From: Acidobacteriota bacterium
GTDB taxonomy: Bacteria; Acidobacteriota; Aminicenantia; JBFLYD01
Length of the DNA stretch: 51,695 bases
NCBI GenBank assembly: GCA_040756905.1
Contig: JBFLYD010000015.1
Span: 1-51,695, forward strand
Direction: 5' to 3'
The notes under the pieces are model-generated. The model worked only from the letters and a program-made list of their open reading frames with translations, was not told the DNA's origin and ran no database searches. This document shows positions 1 through 10,923 of this stretch, piece after piece (position 1 is the stretch's first letter; every line of letters begins with the position of its first letter). The position numbers were made by a program, and so were the translations under genes.

Positions 1-161
1 GAAGTTACAGAGTGAAAGATAAGTTGAAAAAATCATTAAAAAGGGAAACAAAAGATGTTAGAGAAAGTTTATAAGGTGGGTCAAAATTCAATGCAAAAGC
101 TGGGTCAATTTTCCTTGACAATCTACATTTGTTCTTCTATTGATGAGATTCATCTTTGTAT
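1..161. other. Leader-distal flank of the CRISPR array; possible IS21-like end
   Basis: No gene is visible here. Two copies of a GGGTCAA-type word sit about 25 bases apart (around 78-84 and 103-109), followed by TTGACA near 115-120. This spaced GGGTCAA / TTGACA pattern resembles the multiple terminal repeats of IS21-family elements, but no transposase is present in the window, so this is only a weak suggestion. The flank abuts an undegenerated repeat at 162. Confidence 0.3.
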
Positions 162-3100
162 GTTTCAATCCTTGTTTTAATGGAATCTCTTCGCTAACTG
201 TTTCGCATTGACACAGCCCTCATTGGCTCAATCAGTTTCAATCCTTGTTTTAATGGAATCTCTTCGCTAACTATTTTTTTGATTAAAAAAAGTCAAGAAA
301 AATTAAGTTTCAATCCTTGTTTTAATGGAATCTCTTCGCTAACTAATCATTAGGTAATGTTCGAAAATAAATATAAATGTTTCAATCCTTGTTTTAATGG
401 AATCTCTTCGCTAACGAGAATAGCCAGAAATCCTCAGAATTGATGAAGGAGAGTTTCAATCCTTGTTTTAATGGAATCTCTTCGCTAACTATTTTCACTT
501 ACCAGGGAAAAAGATTCAAAGAATTGTTTCAATCCTTGTTTTAATGGAATCTCTTCGCTAACTCAAAATGAAATTAGGATCTTTTTCTAAAGATTTTAGT
601 TTCAATCCTTGTTTTAATGGAATCTCTTCGCTAACATAGTTGATAACAATATTTCTTTAATTTTAAACATGTTTCAATCCTTGTTTTAATGGAATCTCTT
701 CGCTAACTTTCCAATTTGATTTTAGGTCTTTTATATTTTGGATGTTTCAATCCTTGTTTTAATGGAATCTCTTCGCTAACTTCAATAAGAAAAAATTTTT
801 GATATTTTAATTTTTTGTTTCAATCCTTGTTTTAATGGAATCTCTTCGCTAACCCTCTTCCTCTGAAACATCTGGGTTATAAATTCTAGTTTCAATCCTT
901 GTTTTAATGGAATCTCTTCGCTAACCTCATTTAGAGGGGCGTTCAATGATAGTCGTTCCCTGTTTCAATCCTTGTTTTAATGGAATCTCTTCGCTAACAA
1001 AGAAATTCAAGTCCAATCTCAGTGGGATATTGATGTTTCAATCCTTGTTTTAATGGAATCTCTTCGCTAACTAGGCTCAACTGTTTTCATCTGAGAATAA
1101 TATTTAGTTTCAATCCTTGTTTTAATGGAATCTCTTCGCTAACTATTTGAAGGAGACTCAATATAGACAAGAATCTGAAATGTTTCAATCCTTGTTTTAA
1201 TGGAATCTCTTCGCTAACTTTGGAACAGCCTTATATAGAAATCTCATTGCAATCAGTTTCAATCCTTGTTTTAATGGAATCTCTTCGCTAACTGGATGAC
1301 TACATGAATTTAAAACATTCTTTTCCTAGTTTCAATCCTTGTTTTAATGGAATCTCTTCGCTAACACCAGAACATAGAGAAGAGGATGAATCCTAAATCC
1401 AGTTTCAATCCTTGTTTTAATGGAATCTCTTCGCTAACCGTTGGGTTCTGATTCTGGACTTTTCTGGGATAATGGTTTCAATCCTTGTTTTAATGGAATC
1501 TCTTCGCTAACTAAAAAAGGCTTTAAAGGAGTAAAAAAAATGGAAAGTTTCAATCCTTGTTTTAATGGAATCTCTTCGCTAACTTCCTTTTTATGACAGA
1601 CCTCAAACCATGAAAGAAGGTTTCAATCCTTGTTTTAATGGAATCTCTTCGCTAACAGGAAGAGAGACTTGGCAAGAAGAAGTTAAGTATTGTTTCAATC
1701 CTTGTTTTAATGGAATCTCTTCGCTAACAATTATCCTGAGGGAATAGATAAATTAATATTAGGTTTCAATCCTTGTTTTAATGGAATCTCTTCGCTAACT
1801 AATATCTGCTTTAGCTTCAAAAGCTAATTTTTCAATGTTTCAATCCTTGTTTTAATGGAATCTCTTCGCTAACTGCCTGGATAATAGCGTCAATACTTAT
1901 TGAAATATGGTTTCAATCCTTGTTTTAATGGAATCTCTTCGCTAACCAACACGTATTAGAATATGTAAACATATACTACCAGTTTCAATCCTTGTTTTAA
2001 TGGAATCTCTTCGCTAACCTCCCATGAGCTCGATATTTCTATTATCTTCTCTGGTTTCAATCCTTGTTTTAATGGAATCTCTTCGCTAACTTCTTGCCGG
2101 AGCTCCATTAATGCTCTATTTCTGAGTTTCAATCCTTGTTTTAATGGAATCTCTTCGCTAACACCAGCTCCCCCACACGCTATTTTCCATTTGGCGCAGT
2201 TTCAATCCTTGTTTTAATGGAATCTCTTCGCTAACAGATCCTGAGTGTTTTTCCCTGAACTAATGATTGTAGTTTCAATCCTTGTTTTAATGGAATCTCT
2301 TCGCTAACACCGAGAAAGATAAGAGTCCAATTTTTCATCTTCTGTGTTTCAATCCTTGTTTTAATGGAATCTCTTCGCTAACTGGAGATTATTTCGTAGG
2401 AAAAACTCTTAAATGGGAGTTTCAATCCTTGTTTTAATGGAATCTCTTCGCTAACTAAGATTAAAGACGCATTAATCAACAATGAGAAGCTGTTTCAATC
2501 CTTGTTTTAATGGAATCTCTTCGCTAACTCAGATGGGAAATGCTACAAGAACTATGGAATAAAGGTTTCAATCCTTGTTTTAATGGAATCTCTTCGCTAA
2601 CCTCAGATGGAAGTATATGGGAATATATAGGAAATAAGTTTCAATCCTTGTTTTAATGGAATCTCTTCGCTAACATGATGTTTCCCCATCTTTACAATCA
2701 CAGTTAGTTTTGTTTCAATCCTTGTTTTAATGGAATCTCTTCGCTAACTATTTTTTGTTTTTCATATCCTCAATCCTTATCAGGTTTCAATCCTTGTTTT
2801 AATGGAATCTCTTCGCTAACCTTACCCAGTGGATTATTAAGGCTTTTTTCTACAGGGTTTCAATCCTTGTTTTAATGGAATCTCTTCGCTAACTTGCATA
2901 TAAGCTCAATGACACTCTATCGATGGAAAGGTTTCAATCCTTGTTTTAATGGAATCTCTTCGCTAACCTTTGAGCCACATCAGAGGCAACCTCAACATCT
3001 CTAAGTTTCAATCCTTGTTTTAATGGAATCTCTTCGCTAACCTCCCACTATATTGACCTCTGGTATCTCTTCGTTAGGTTTCAATCCTTGTTTTAATGGA

Positions 3101-6100
3101 ATCTCTTCGCTAACGATTCTCAGGTCTTTTCTTAAATGGGATTTGATGAGTTTCAATCCTTGTTTTAATGGAATCTCTTCGCTAACGATGCGACTAATTT
3201 TCTAAATTCTCTATCTGAATCAGTTTCAATCCTTGTTTTAATGGAATCTCTTCGCTAACTGTGGAAGGGAATTTAGTCTCGAAGCACTATGATATGTTTC
3301 AATCCTTGTTTTAATGGAATCTCTTCGCTAACACATGCCTGCTGATTTCATTGCGAGATATTGCTGAGTTTCAATCCTTGTTTTAATGGAATCTCTTCGC
3401 TAACTACATCGCCTTTCATTGCTTTCGTTTTCAACGAGCTGTTTCAATCCTTGTTTTAATGGAATCTCTTCGCTAACTTTCTATATTTAGGATTATTCTT
3501 TAGATAAGTTTCAGTTTCAATCCTTGTTTTAATGGAATCTCTTCGCTAACTATAACACATGTTATGTGGTTTGTCAAGCTTTTCTTGTTTCAATCCTTGT
3601 TTTAATGGAATCTCTTCGCTAACTGGAAGGGAATTTAGTCTCGAAGCACTATAATATGTTTCAATCCTTGTTTTAATGGAATCTCTTCGCTAACAGATAA
3701 AGATATGAGAGAAATCTTAGAGGAAGCTTAGTTTCAATCCTTGTTTTAATGGAATCTCTTCGCTAACTTTCTTTTTTAGTAGTCATTTAACTCAAATATT
3801 ATGTTTCAATCCTTGTTTTAATGGAATCTCTTCGCTAACCATCATCCATGCGAGACTCTTCCCCAAGAAGGAGGAGTTTCAATCCTTGTTTTAATGGAAT
3901 CTCTTCGCTAACCCAACTTTAACAATATTAAATGATACAATAAGTTTTGGTTTCAATCCTTGTTTTAATGGAATCTCTTCGCTAACTGCGGAAGGAAATT
4001 TGGTCTCGAAGCATTATAATATGTTTCAATCCTTGTTTTAATGGAATCTCTTCGCTAACAGGAGGAAGACGATGAGCCACCGTTCTAAATATTTTTTGTT
4101 TCAATCCTTGTTTTAATGGAATCTCTTCGCTAACTTATATCTATGAAACAGTAGATTATTGGCTCAATGGTTTCAATCCTTGTTTTAATGGAATCTCTTC
4201 GCTAACCTTTGCATCATGTGGAGGAGGAATGAAGAAAATGATGTTTCAATCCTTGTTTTAATGGAATCTCTTCGCTAACCAGAATAATATTTGAGAAATA
4301 GCTTTATTATTTTTTGCGGTTTCAATCCTTGTTTTAATGGAATCTCTTCGCTAACCAACTACATCTGCAAACATAAAATACTTTTCTTCCATGTTTCAAT
4401 CCTTGTTTTAATGGAATCTCTTCGCTAACCTCTGAATCATTATTCTGTCCCATTGAGCTCCCAGATGTTTCAATCCTTGTTTTAATGGAATCTCTTCGCT
4501 AACGTGGTTAGCAGAAAAAGGATACGGTTTGACTGTTTTGTTTCAATCCTTGTTTTAATGGAATCTCTTCGCTAACTGCGGAAGGAAATTTGGTCTCGAA
4601 GCACTATGATATGTTTCAATCCTTGTTTTAATGGAATCTCTTCGCTAACCCAGAGCTTACAAAACTTAGTTAAATCCTCTTTGGTGTTTCAATCCTTGTT
4701 TTAATGGAATCTCTTCGCTAACTGAACAAGAAGAAATACTAAGCGAAACGGAGGTTGCAGTTTCAATCCTTGTTTTAATGGAATCTCTTCGCTAACCCTG
4801 AGAAAAAAGATGAAAGCTGAAGAAATTACAAGTTTCAATCCTTGTTTTAATGGAATCTCTTCGCTAACTCCAAGGAAGAAGTATTAAATGCAAATTATGT
4901 AAAGTTTCAATCCTTGTTTTAATGGAATCTCTTCGCTAACCAGGCTTATTACCATCTACCACTTATTACTATAGAGGTTTCAATCCTTGTTTTAATGGAA
5001 TCTCTTCGCTAACCAAAAATAATTGAAAAGCAAGCCTTCCTTGAGTGGAGTTTCAATCCTTGTTTTAATGGAATCTCTTCGCTAACTTGGTTTTCTGATT
5101 GCTTTTGCTTTTGTTAATGGCTCAGTTTCAATCCTTGTTTTAATGGAATCTCTTCGCTAACTCGATTATTGTTGAATCATTAGGTTTTGTATCACTAGTT
5201 TCAATCCTTGTTTTAATGGAATCTCTTCGCTAACAACAAAGAAACCTCAACCTCGAACTATATATAAAATGTTTCAATCCTTGTTTTAATGGAATCTCTT
5301 CGCTAACCTGCAAGCTACCAGAGATTTGAATGTAGTGAAAGATTGTTTCAATCCTTGTTTTAATGGAATCTCTTCGCTAACTCTTTACAAACTTGATTAT
5401 CCTCTACTGTCTGCCAAGTTTCAATCCTTGTTTTAATGGAATCTCTTCGCTAACTATAATACATAAAAATATATTTGTCAAGTTTTTTTGTTTCAATCCT
5501 TGTTTTAATGGAATCTCTTCGCTAACCCATTGAAGTTATAGATATATTCGCAAAATTTGATGGTTTCAATCCTTGTTTTAATGGAATCTCTTCGCTAACT
5601 TGCCGGAGCTCCATTAATGCTCTATTTCTGATCTTGTTTCAATCCTTGTTTTAATGGAATCTCTTCGCTAACCACAACAGCAATATTAAATTGACTGTAT
5701 TGACTTGAGTTTCAATCCTTGTTTTAATGGAATCTCTTCGCTAACAGTTGTGCCCTTTTCTGTGCAATCTCTCTGGGAGGTTTCAATCCTTGTTTTAATG
5801 GAATCTCTTCGCTAACCTTTCAAAGCTCCATGTAAGAATCCATTGTAAGCCAAGTTTCAATCCTTGTTTTAATGGAATCTCTTCGCTAACCTGGTCTAAT
5901 TGAAATAATGCCATCTCGTCCTCCTAAGTTTCAATCCTTGTTTTAATGGAATCTCTTCGCTAACAAATGAGTCTCTGGACAGATGTGGTAGAAGGAAAAG
6001 GTTTCAATCCTTGTTTTAATGGAATCTCTTCGCTAACCTCGAAAACCCAATATGAGGCGAATAACCAGAACGAGTTTCAATCCTTGTTTTAATGGAATCT

Positions 6101-7198
6101 CTTCGCTAACTATAATACATAAAAATATATTTGTCAAGTTTTTTTGTTTCAATCCTTGTTTTAATGGAATCTCTTCGCTAACTTTTAAGGAGAGCGAGAT
6201 TTTCCATAATCTCTTAAAGTTTCAATCCTTGTTTTAATGGAATCTCTTCGCTAACCAGAGTTCTCAAGGAAAAGCCATCTAATTTGCTTTAGTTTCAATC
6301 CTTGTTTTAATGGAATCTCTTCGCTAACCATCTAAAATCCGCCTTCTTTTTTATTTCATAAACAAGTTTCAATCCTTGTTTTAATGGAATCTCTTCGCTA
6401 ACCTTCCTGAATTTCGAACTGAGGAAAGAGAATGAAAGGTTTCAATCCTTGTTTTAATGGAATCTCTTCGCTAACCTGGTGGAGAAGATATGAAGTGATG
6501 AAAGAAAGGTAGTTTCAATCCTTGTTTTAATGGAATCTCTTCGCTAACGAAGGTTCTCTATTCAAACAAGAAATGTTGAAGAGTGTTTCAATCCTTGTTT
6601 TAATGGAATCTCTTCGCTAACAACTGTAAAAGGCCTAAGACAAATAGATAGCACCAGTTTCAATCCTTGTTTTAATGGAATCTCTTCGCTAACTCCCTGT
6701 TCCCTGACCGAATGGGATGTATCCCAGAAGTTTCAATCCTTGTTTTAATGGAATCTCTTCGCTAACTCCAGAGATTTGGCAAGATATTTTCATCTCCCAG
6801 AAGTTTCAATCCTTGTTTTAATGGAATCTCTTCGCTAAATAGCTCAATATCAGTGGAAAATACAGGAAATGCTGTTTCAATCCTTGTTTTAATGGAATCT
6901 CTTCGCTAATTTTTATGATGTCGGAAAGTTCTTTGCCCAGGACTTTGTTTCAATCCTTGTTTTAATGGAATCTCTTCGCTAAGAATGATCAACTGAAACC
7001 CCTGTTGTTGTTAGGGGGTTTCAATCCTTGTTTTAATGGAATCTCTTCGCTAATATATTAGAGCAAATTGGAAAAGCAATTATTGGAAAGGTTTCAATCC
7101 TTGTTTTAATGGAATCTCTTCGCTAACTTTGGTATTCAATGAATGGGCAGCAATATGGATTGTTTCAATCCTTGTTTTAATGGAATCTCTTCGCTAAG
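162..7198 (-). CRISPR. CRISPR array, type I-D, 97 repeats / 96 spacers
   Basis: The repeat is 37 bp; on the plus strand it starts GTTTCAATCC and ends CTTCGCTAAC. I count 97 copies by eye, with spacers mostly 35-37 bp. On the minus strand the repeat begins GTTAGCGAAG and ends GGATTGAAAC, giving the 8-base handle ATTGAAAC typical of type I crRNAs, so transcription and crRNA polarity are taken as minus, leader on the right. Repeats are essentially invariant except the leader-end base of the six rightmost units (6839 A, 6910 T, 6983 G, 7054 T, 7127 C, 7198 G, plus strand), which is always C elsewhere. The spacer at 5455-5489 is identical to that at 6111-6145. A four-member family of near-identical spacers lies at 3260-3295, 3624-3657, 3987-4022 and 4577-4612. 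Spacers at 2091-2125 and 5600-5635 overlap by 32 bases with a shift. Confidence 0.99.
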
Positions 7199-7514
7199 GC
7201 AAATTCTCCGTAAGCCCTTATTTTTTCTCAATTTCCTTATTTTTGAGAAAAGCATTTTTTATTAAATATCCTTTAAAATTTGCACAATTTTTTGTGCATT
7301 TTATTTAGCATTTACATATTTATTTTTTTGCTTTCTGCTTAATTTTCAATTCTTTACAATGTCAATGCTCTTTTTCTTTAATAATTTTCCTTCATTTATT
7401 GTCAGCGAAATAAATTTTTCAAATATCCAGAGATATCTTACACGAGATATCCATAAAATTCTAAATTCAACACTAAAAATTTGCAATAAAAAATTTCATT
7501 ATTTTTTACCCCAT
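7199..7514 (-). promoter_or_regulatory. CRISPR leader
   Basis: This is a very AT-rich, gene-free stretch between the newest repeat and the cas4 stop. Two inverted repeats are visible: an 8-bp arm pair TTTCTCAA / TTGAGAAA at 7224-7231 and 7243-7250, and TGCACAA / TTGTGCA at 7281-7298 with a 4-base loop. A minus-strand TTGACA at 7360-7365 could be the -35 of the array promoter, though no good -10 follows at 16-18 bases. Leader identity follows from repeat polarity, AT content and the base changes in the adjacent repeats. The 7359-7601 open frame on the plus strand is not credible as a gene. Confidence 0.8.
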
Positions 7515-9374
<1,860 letters not shown>

Positions 9375-9390
9375 TTTTCGATTACCTTCT

Positions 9391-9852
9391 CTATCGCATA
9401 TTGTAAAGGCAAAGTAATGCTGCCCAGCCAGATGGCAACATGTCTGGAGGTTCTTTTAGCTCCTTACCATATTTGACGACCATCTCCAAAAAGAATTTGG
9501 CATGGAAAAAAGCCTCAACAAAAACTCTGGTATGATACGCCCAGTTTTTATTATGGCTCGGTTCAAATTTCTTCCCACTGGCACCAGACTCAATGATTTG
9601 CTGAAATTCTTGACAAAAACTCTGTCCTCTGGGTGCTATGGCTTTTAAAGCCTCAATAATCTTCTTGGTTTTATTTTGAAGATCATAGACTTTAAAGGAT
9701 TGATAATAGAAACGGTAGATAGAGTCCTCATAGCACCAGTGAGAATTCATTTCTTCTAAAAGCTTTTCAAGTTCTGGGAGCCTTAATTTAATGTTGGCAA
9801 GTAACTGAGCATCCAACATCTTAGCCGATTTGAAGATTTCCCTTTTCTTCAT
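9391..9852 (-). CDS. Unrecognised 153-aa protein in the adaptation module
   Basis: I do not recognise a named function. The protein is soluble and helical, with no signal peptide or membrane segment. Its C-terminal half looks strongly conserved in style: a HNKNW motif around residue 101, then HTRVFVEAFFHAKFFLEM, then KYGKEL and a LPSGWAALLCLYNMR end rich in Trp, Gly and aromatic residues. From memory I associate this ending with scattered uncharacterised bacterial proteins, not with a Cas family. It lies between the cas6 remnant and cas1, 16 bases upstream of cas1, on the same strand, so it is probably co-transcribed with the adaptation genes. Whether it works in CRISPR immunity or is a passenger cannot be decided here. 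Confidence 0.75.
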   Translation of the reverse strand: MKKREIFKSAKMLDAQLLANIKLRLPELEKLLEEMNSHWCYEDSIYRFYYQSFKVYDLQNKTKKIIEALKAIAPRGQSFCQEFQQIIESGASGKKFEPSHNKNWAYHTRVFVEAFFHAKFFLEMVVKYGKELKEPPDMLPSGWAALLCLYNMR

Positions 9853-9855
9853 TCT

Positions 9856-9962
9856 TTATTTTATCTTTATAACTGTCCCAAACCCTCTCGAAACCGACTT
9901 TCCGAGACCTAATAATCTAAAATTGAAAAGTTGACAGAGAAATGCGAGATAATCGAGCATGG
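9856..9962 (-). pseudogene. cas6: Decayed 3' end of a second cas6
   Basis: On the minus strand this segment ends in a frame reading GLGKSVSRGFGTVIKIK then TAA (9856-9858). It matches almost exactly the C-terminal glycine-rich loop of the intact Cas6 encoded at 10924-11583 (GLGKSVSRGFGTVIKIG). DNA similarity continues upstream to ATGCTCG (9954-9960), where the intact gene also has ATGCTCG, but small indels put the upstream part out of frame. No 5' part remains; the similarity stops just before the hepT stop codon. It is a truncated, frameshifted paralogue lying 3 bases upstream of the 153-aa gene. Confidence 0.8.
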
Positions 9963-9967
9963 AAGTA

Positions 9968-10408
9968 TTAAGCGAGATTATCAATATAAATGTATATTAC
10001 ATATTTAAATCTTTTTAGCGTTTCTTCAAGCTCATCTATGAGTGGTTTCAATTCTTCCCACCTAAGTGTAAAACTATAAGCATGGACAAAAAAGTGCCTG
10101 AAGGATAGATAGTTTGATAAAGTATTGTACAATTCGTTGCTGATGATTCCTGCATCAGAAGCTGCCTTTAGTAAATCTTTATGCCAACTGGGGGAGTCTT
10201 TTATCTCTAATTGTTTGAAAGAGACAACCCTTTTTAAAATATTTTCAATACCGTTATAAAAGTTATGGATAAAAGTAGCAATGGCTGCTAAATCCGGAAT
10301 AGAATATTCAGATTTTCCAGTGCTTAGGAAGGAAAACAGTTCAGATACAACAGCATCTATATTTTCAAATTCTGCTTCACAGTATTCTTTAAGCAGCTGT
10401 TTTGTCAT
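9968..10408 (-). CDS. hepT: HEPN-domain toxin, HepT family
   Basis: 146 aa all-helical HEPN protein with the RNase-type RX4H motif (Arg104-HFFV-His109, followed by AY). In characterised MntA-HepT pairs, HepT is the toxin and is neutralised when MntA adds AMP near the RX4H motif. Here it overlaps the upstream nucleotidyltransferase gene by 20 bases, the usual arrangement of the pair. It is embedded in the cas operon between cas6 and the adaptation genes, same strand. It is far too short to be a Csm6/Csx1 effector and has no CARF domain. Confidence 0.88.
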   Translation of the reverse strand: MTKQLLKEYCEAEFENIDAVVSELFSFLSTGKSEYSIPDLAAIATFIHNFYNGIENILKRVVSFKQLEIKDSPSWHKDLLKAASDAGIISNELYNTLSNYLSFRHFFVHAYSFTLRWEELKPLIDELEETLKRFKYVIYIYIDNLA

Positions 10409-10676
10409 AAATAAGTTTACCTTCTCTTAGAATGATTTCCTTAAATTTTGTCATTTTCCCTGAAAGGTCTATTAAATCCACATTCTTTGACAACGACCTG
10501 AATAGTTCTCCATAAAATTTAAAGAAATTTCCTGTGGGCACATCTATGACAGCAAAGTCATAATCATTAATATCATTTGGATCTTTATATAGTGAAGACC
10601 CAATTAAGTACATTTTCCCAATACCATATTTTCTGGCAATTTCAATGGCTCTATCAAGCTCGTATTTTGGTATCAT
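10389..10676 (-). CDS. mntA: Minimal nucleotidyltransferase antitoxin, MntA family
   Basis: 95 aa minimal nucleotidyltransferase. The family signature GSX10DXD is exact: Gly26-Ser27, ten residues, then Asp38-Tyr-Asp40. In known pairs it AMPylates and inactivates the HEPN partner. The start is supported by GGAGGTGTT directly before the ATG. It overlaps hepT by 20 bases, so the two are coupled. A miniature inverted-repeat element lies immediately upstream (10691-10895) and separates the pair from cas6, so the pair may be read from the cas operon or from a promoter in that element. Confidence 0.9.
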   Translation of the reverse strand: MIPKYELDRAIEIARKYGIGKMYLIGSSLYKDPNDINDYDFAVIDVPTGNFFKFYGELFRSLSKNVDLIDLSGKMTKFKEIILREGKLIYDKTAA

Positions 10677-10690
10677 AACACCTCCATATG

Positions 10691-10895
10691 AATATTATAG
10701 GCTGTTCAATAACTCGCAAATCATTGAAAAGTAAAGATCTGCGAGCTGTCCCAGATTTTTCTTACTGCAACTTCCGAAAAAAGACTTGCTAAAAATTTTC
10801 CTTCTCTGTCTTTGCTCTTTACTATGCTTTAATGTTTTCATTTCTTAAAACAACCTCAAAAAAACCTTCCTTTATTGAACAGCCTCAATATTATA
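10691..10895. mobile_element. Miniature inverted-repeat element with target duplication
   Basis: A 14-bp perfect terminal inverted repeat, AGGCTGTTCAATAA at 10699-10712 and its complement at 10872-10885, is flanked by the direct repeat AATATTATA at 10691-10699 and 10887-10895. This is the architecture of a non-autonomous transposed element of about 187 bp. It contains no open frame. The ends resemble those of several DDE-transposase IS families, but I cannot name one. It is inserted between cas6 and mntA. Confidence 0.75.
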
Positions 10896-10923
10896 ATATT
10901 TTCTATTTCCCATTTCCTATCGC

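Noticed and set aside
1800-1836. Perfect hairpin TTAGCTT/AAGCTAA
   Set aside because: Again contained in a single spacer, so it is a property of the protospacer, not a regulatory site here.
6052-6237. 61-codon open frame on the plus strand with repeated NPCFNGISSLT peptides
   Set aside because: It is a translation of CRISPR repeats and spacers, not a gene.
6767-6802. Possible relation between neighbouring spacers that both end CCCAGAA (6694-6729 and 6767-6802)
   Set aside because: Only short terminal words are shared; the rest differs, so chance is sufficient.
6984-7017. Terminator-like hairpin (CCCCT...AGGGG) within the array
   Set aside because: It lies wholly inside one spacer and reflects the sequence of the captured DNA; no T tract follows.
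9968-10408. HEPN gene as a Csm6/Csx1-like CRISPR effector
   Set aside because: Only 146 aa, no CARF domain, and paired with a 20-base overlap to a minimal nucleotidyltransferase, which makes it HepT.
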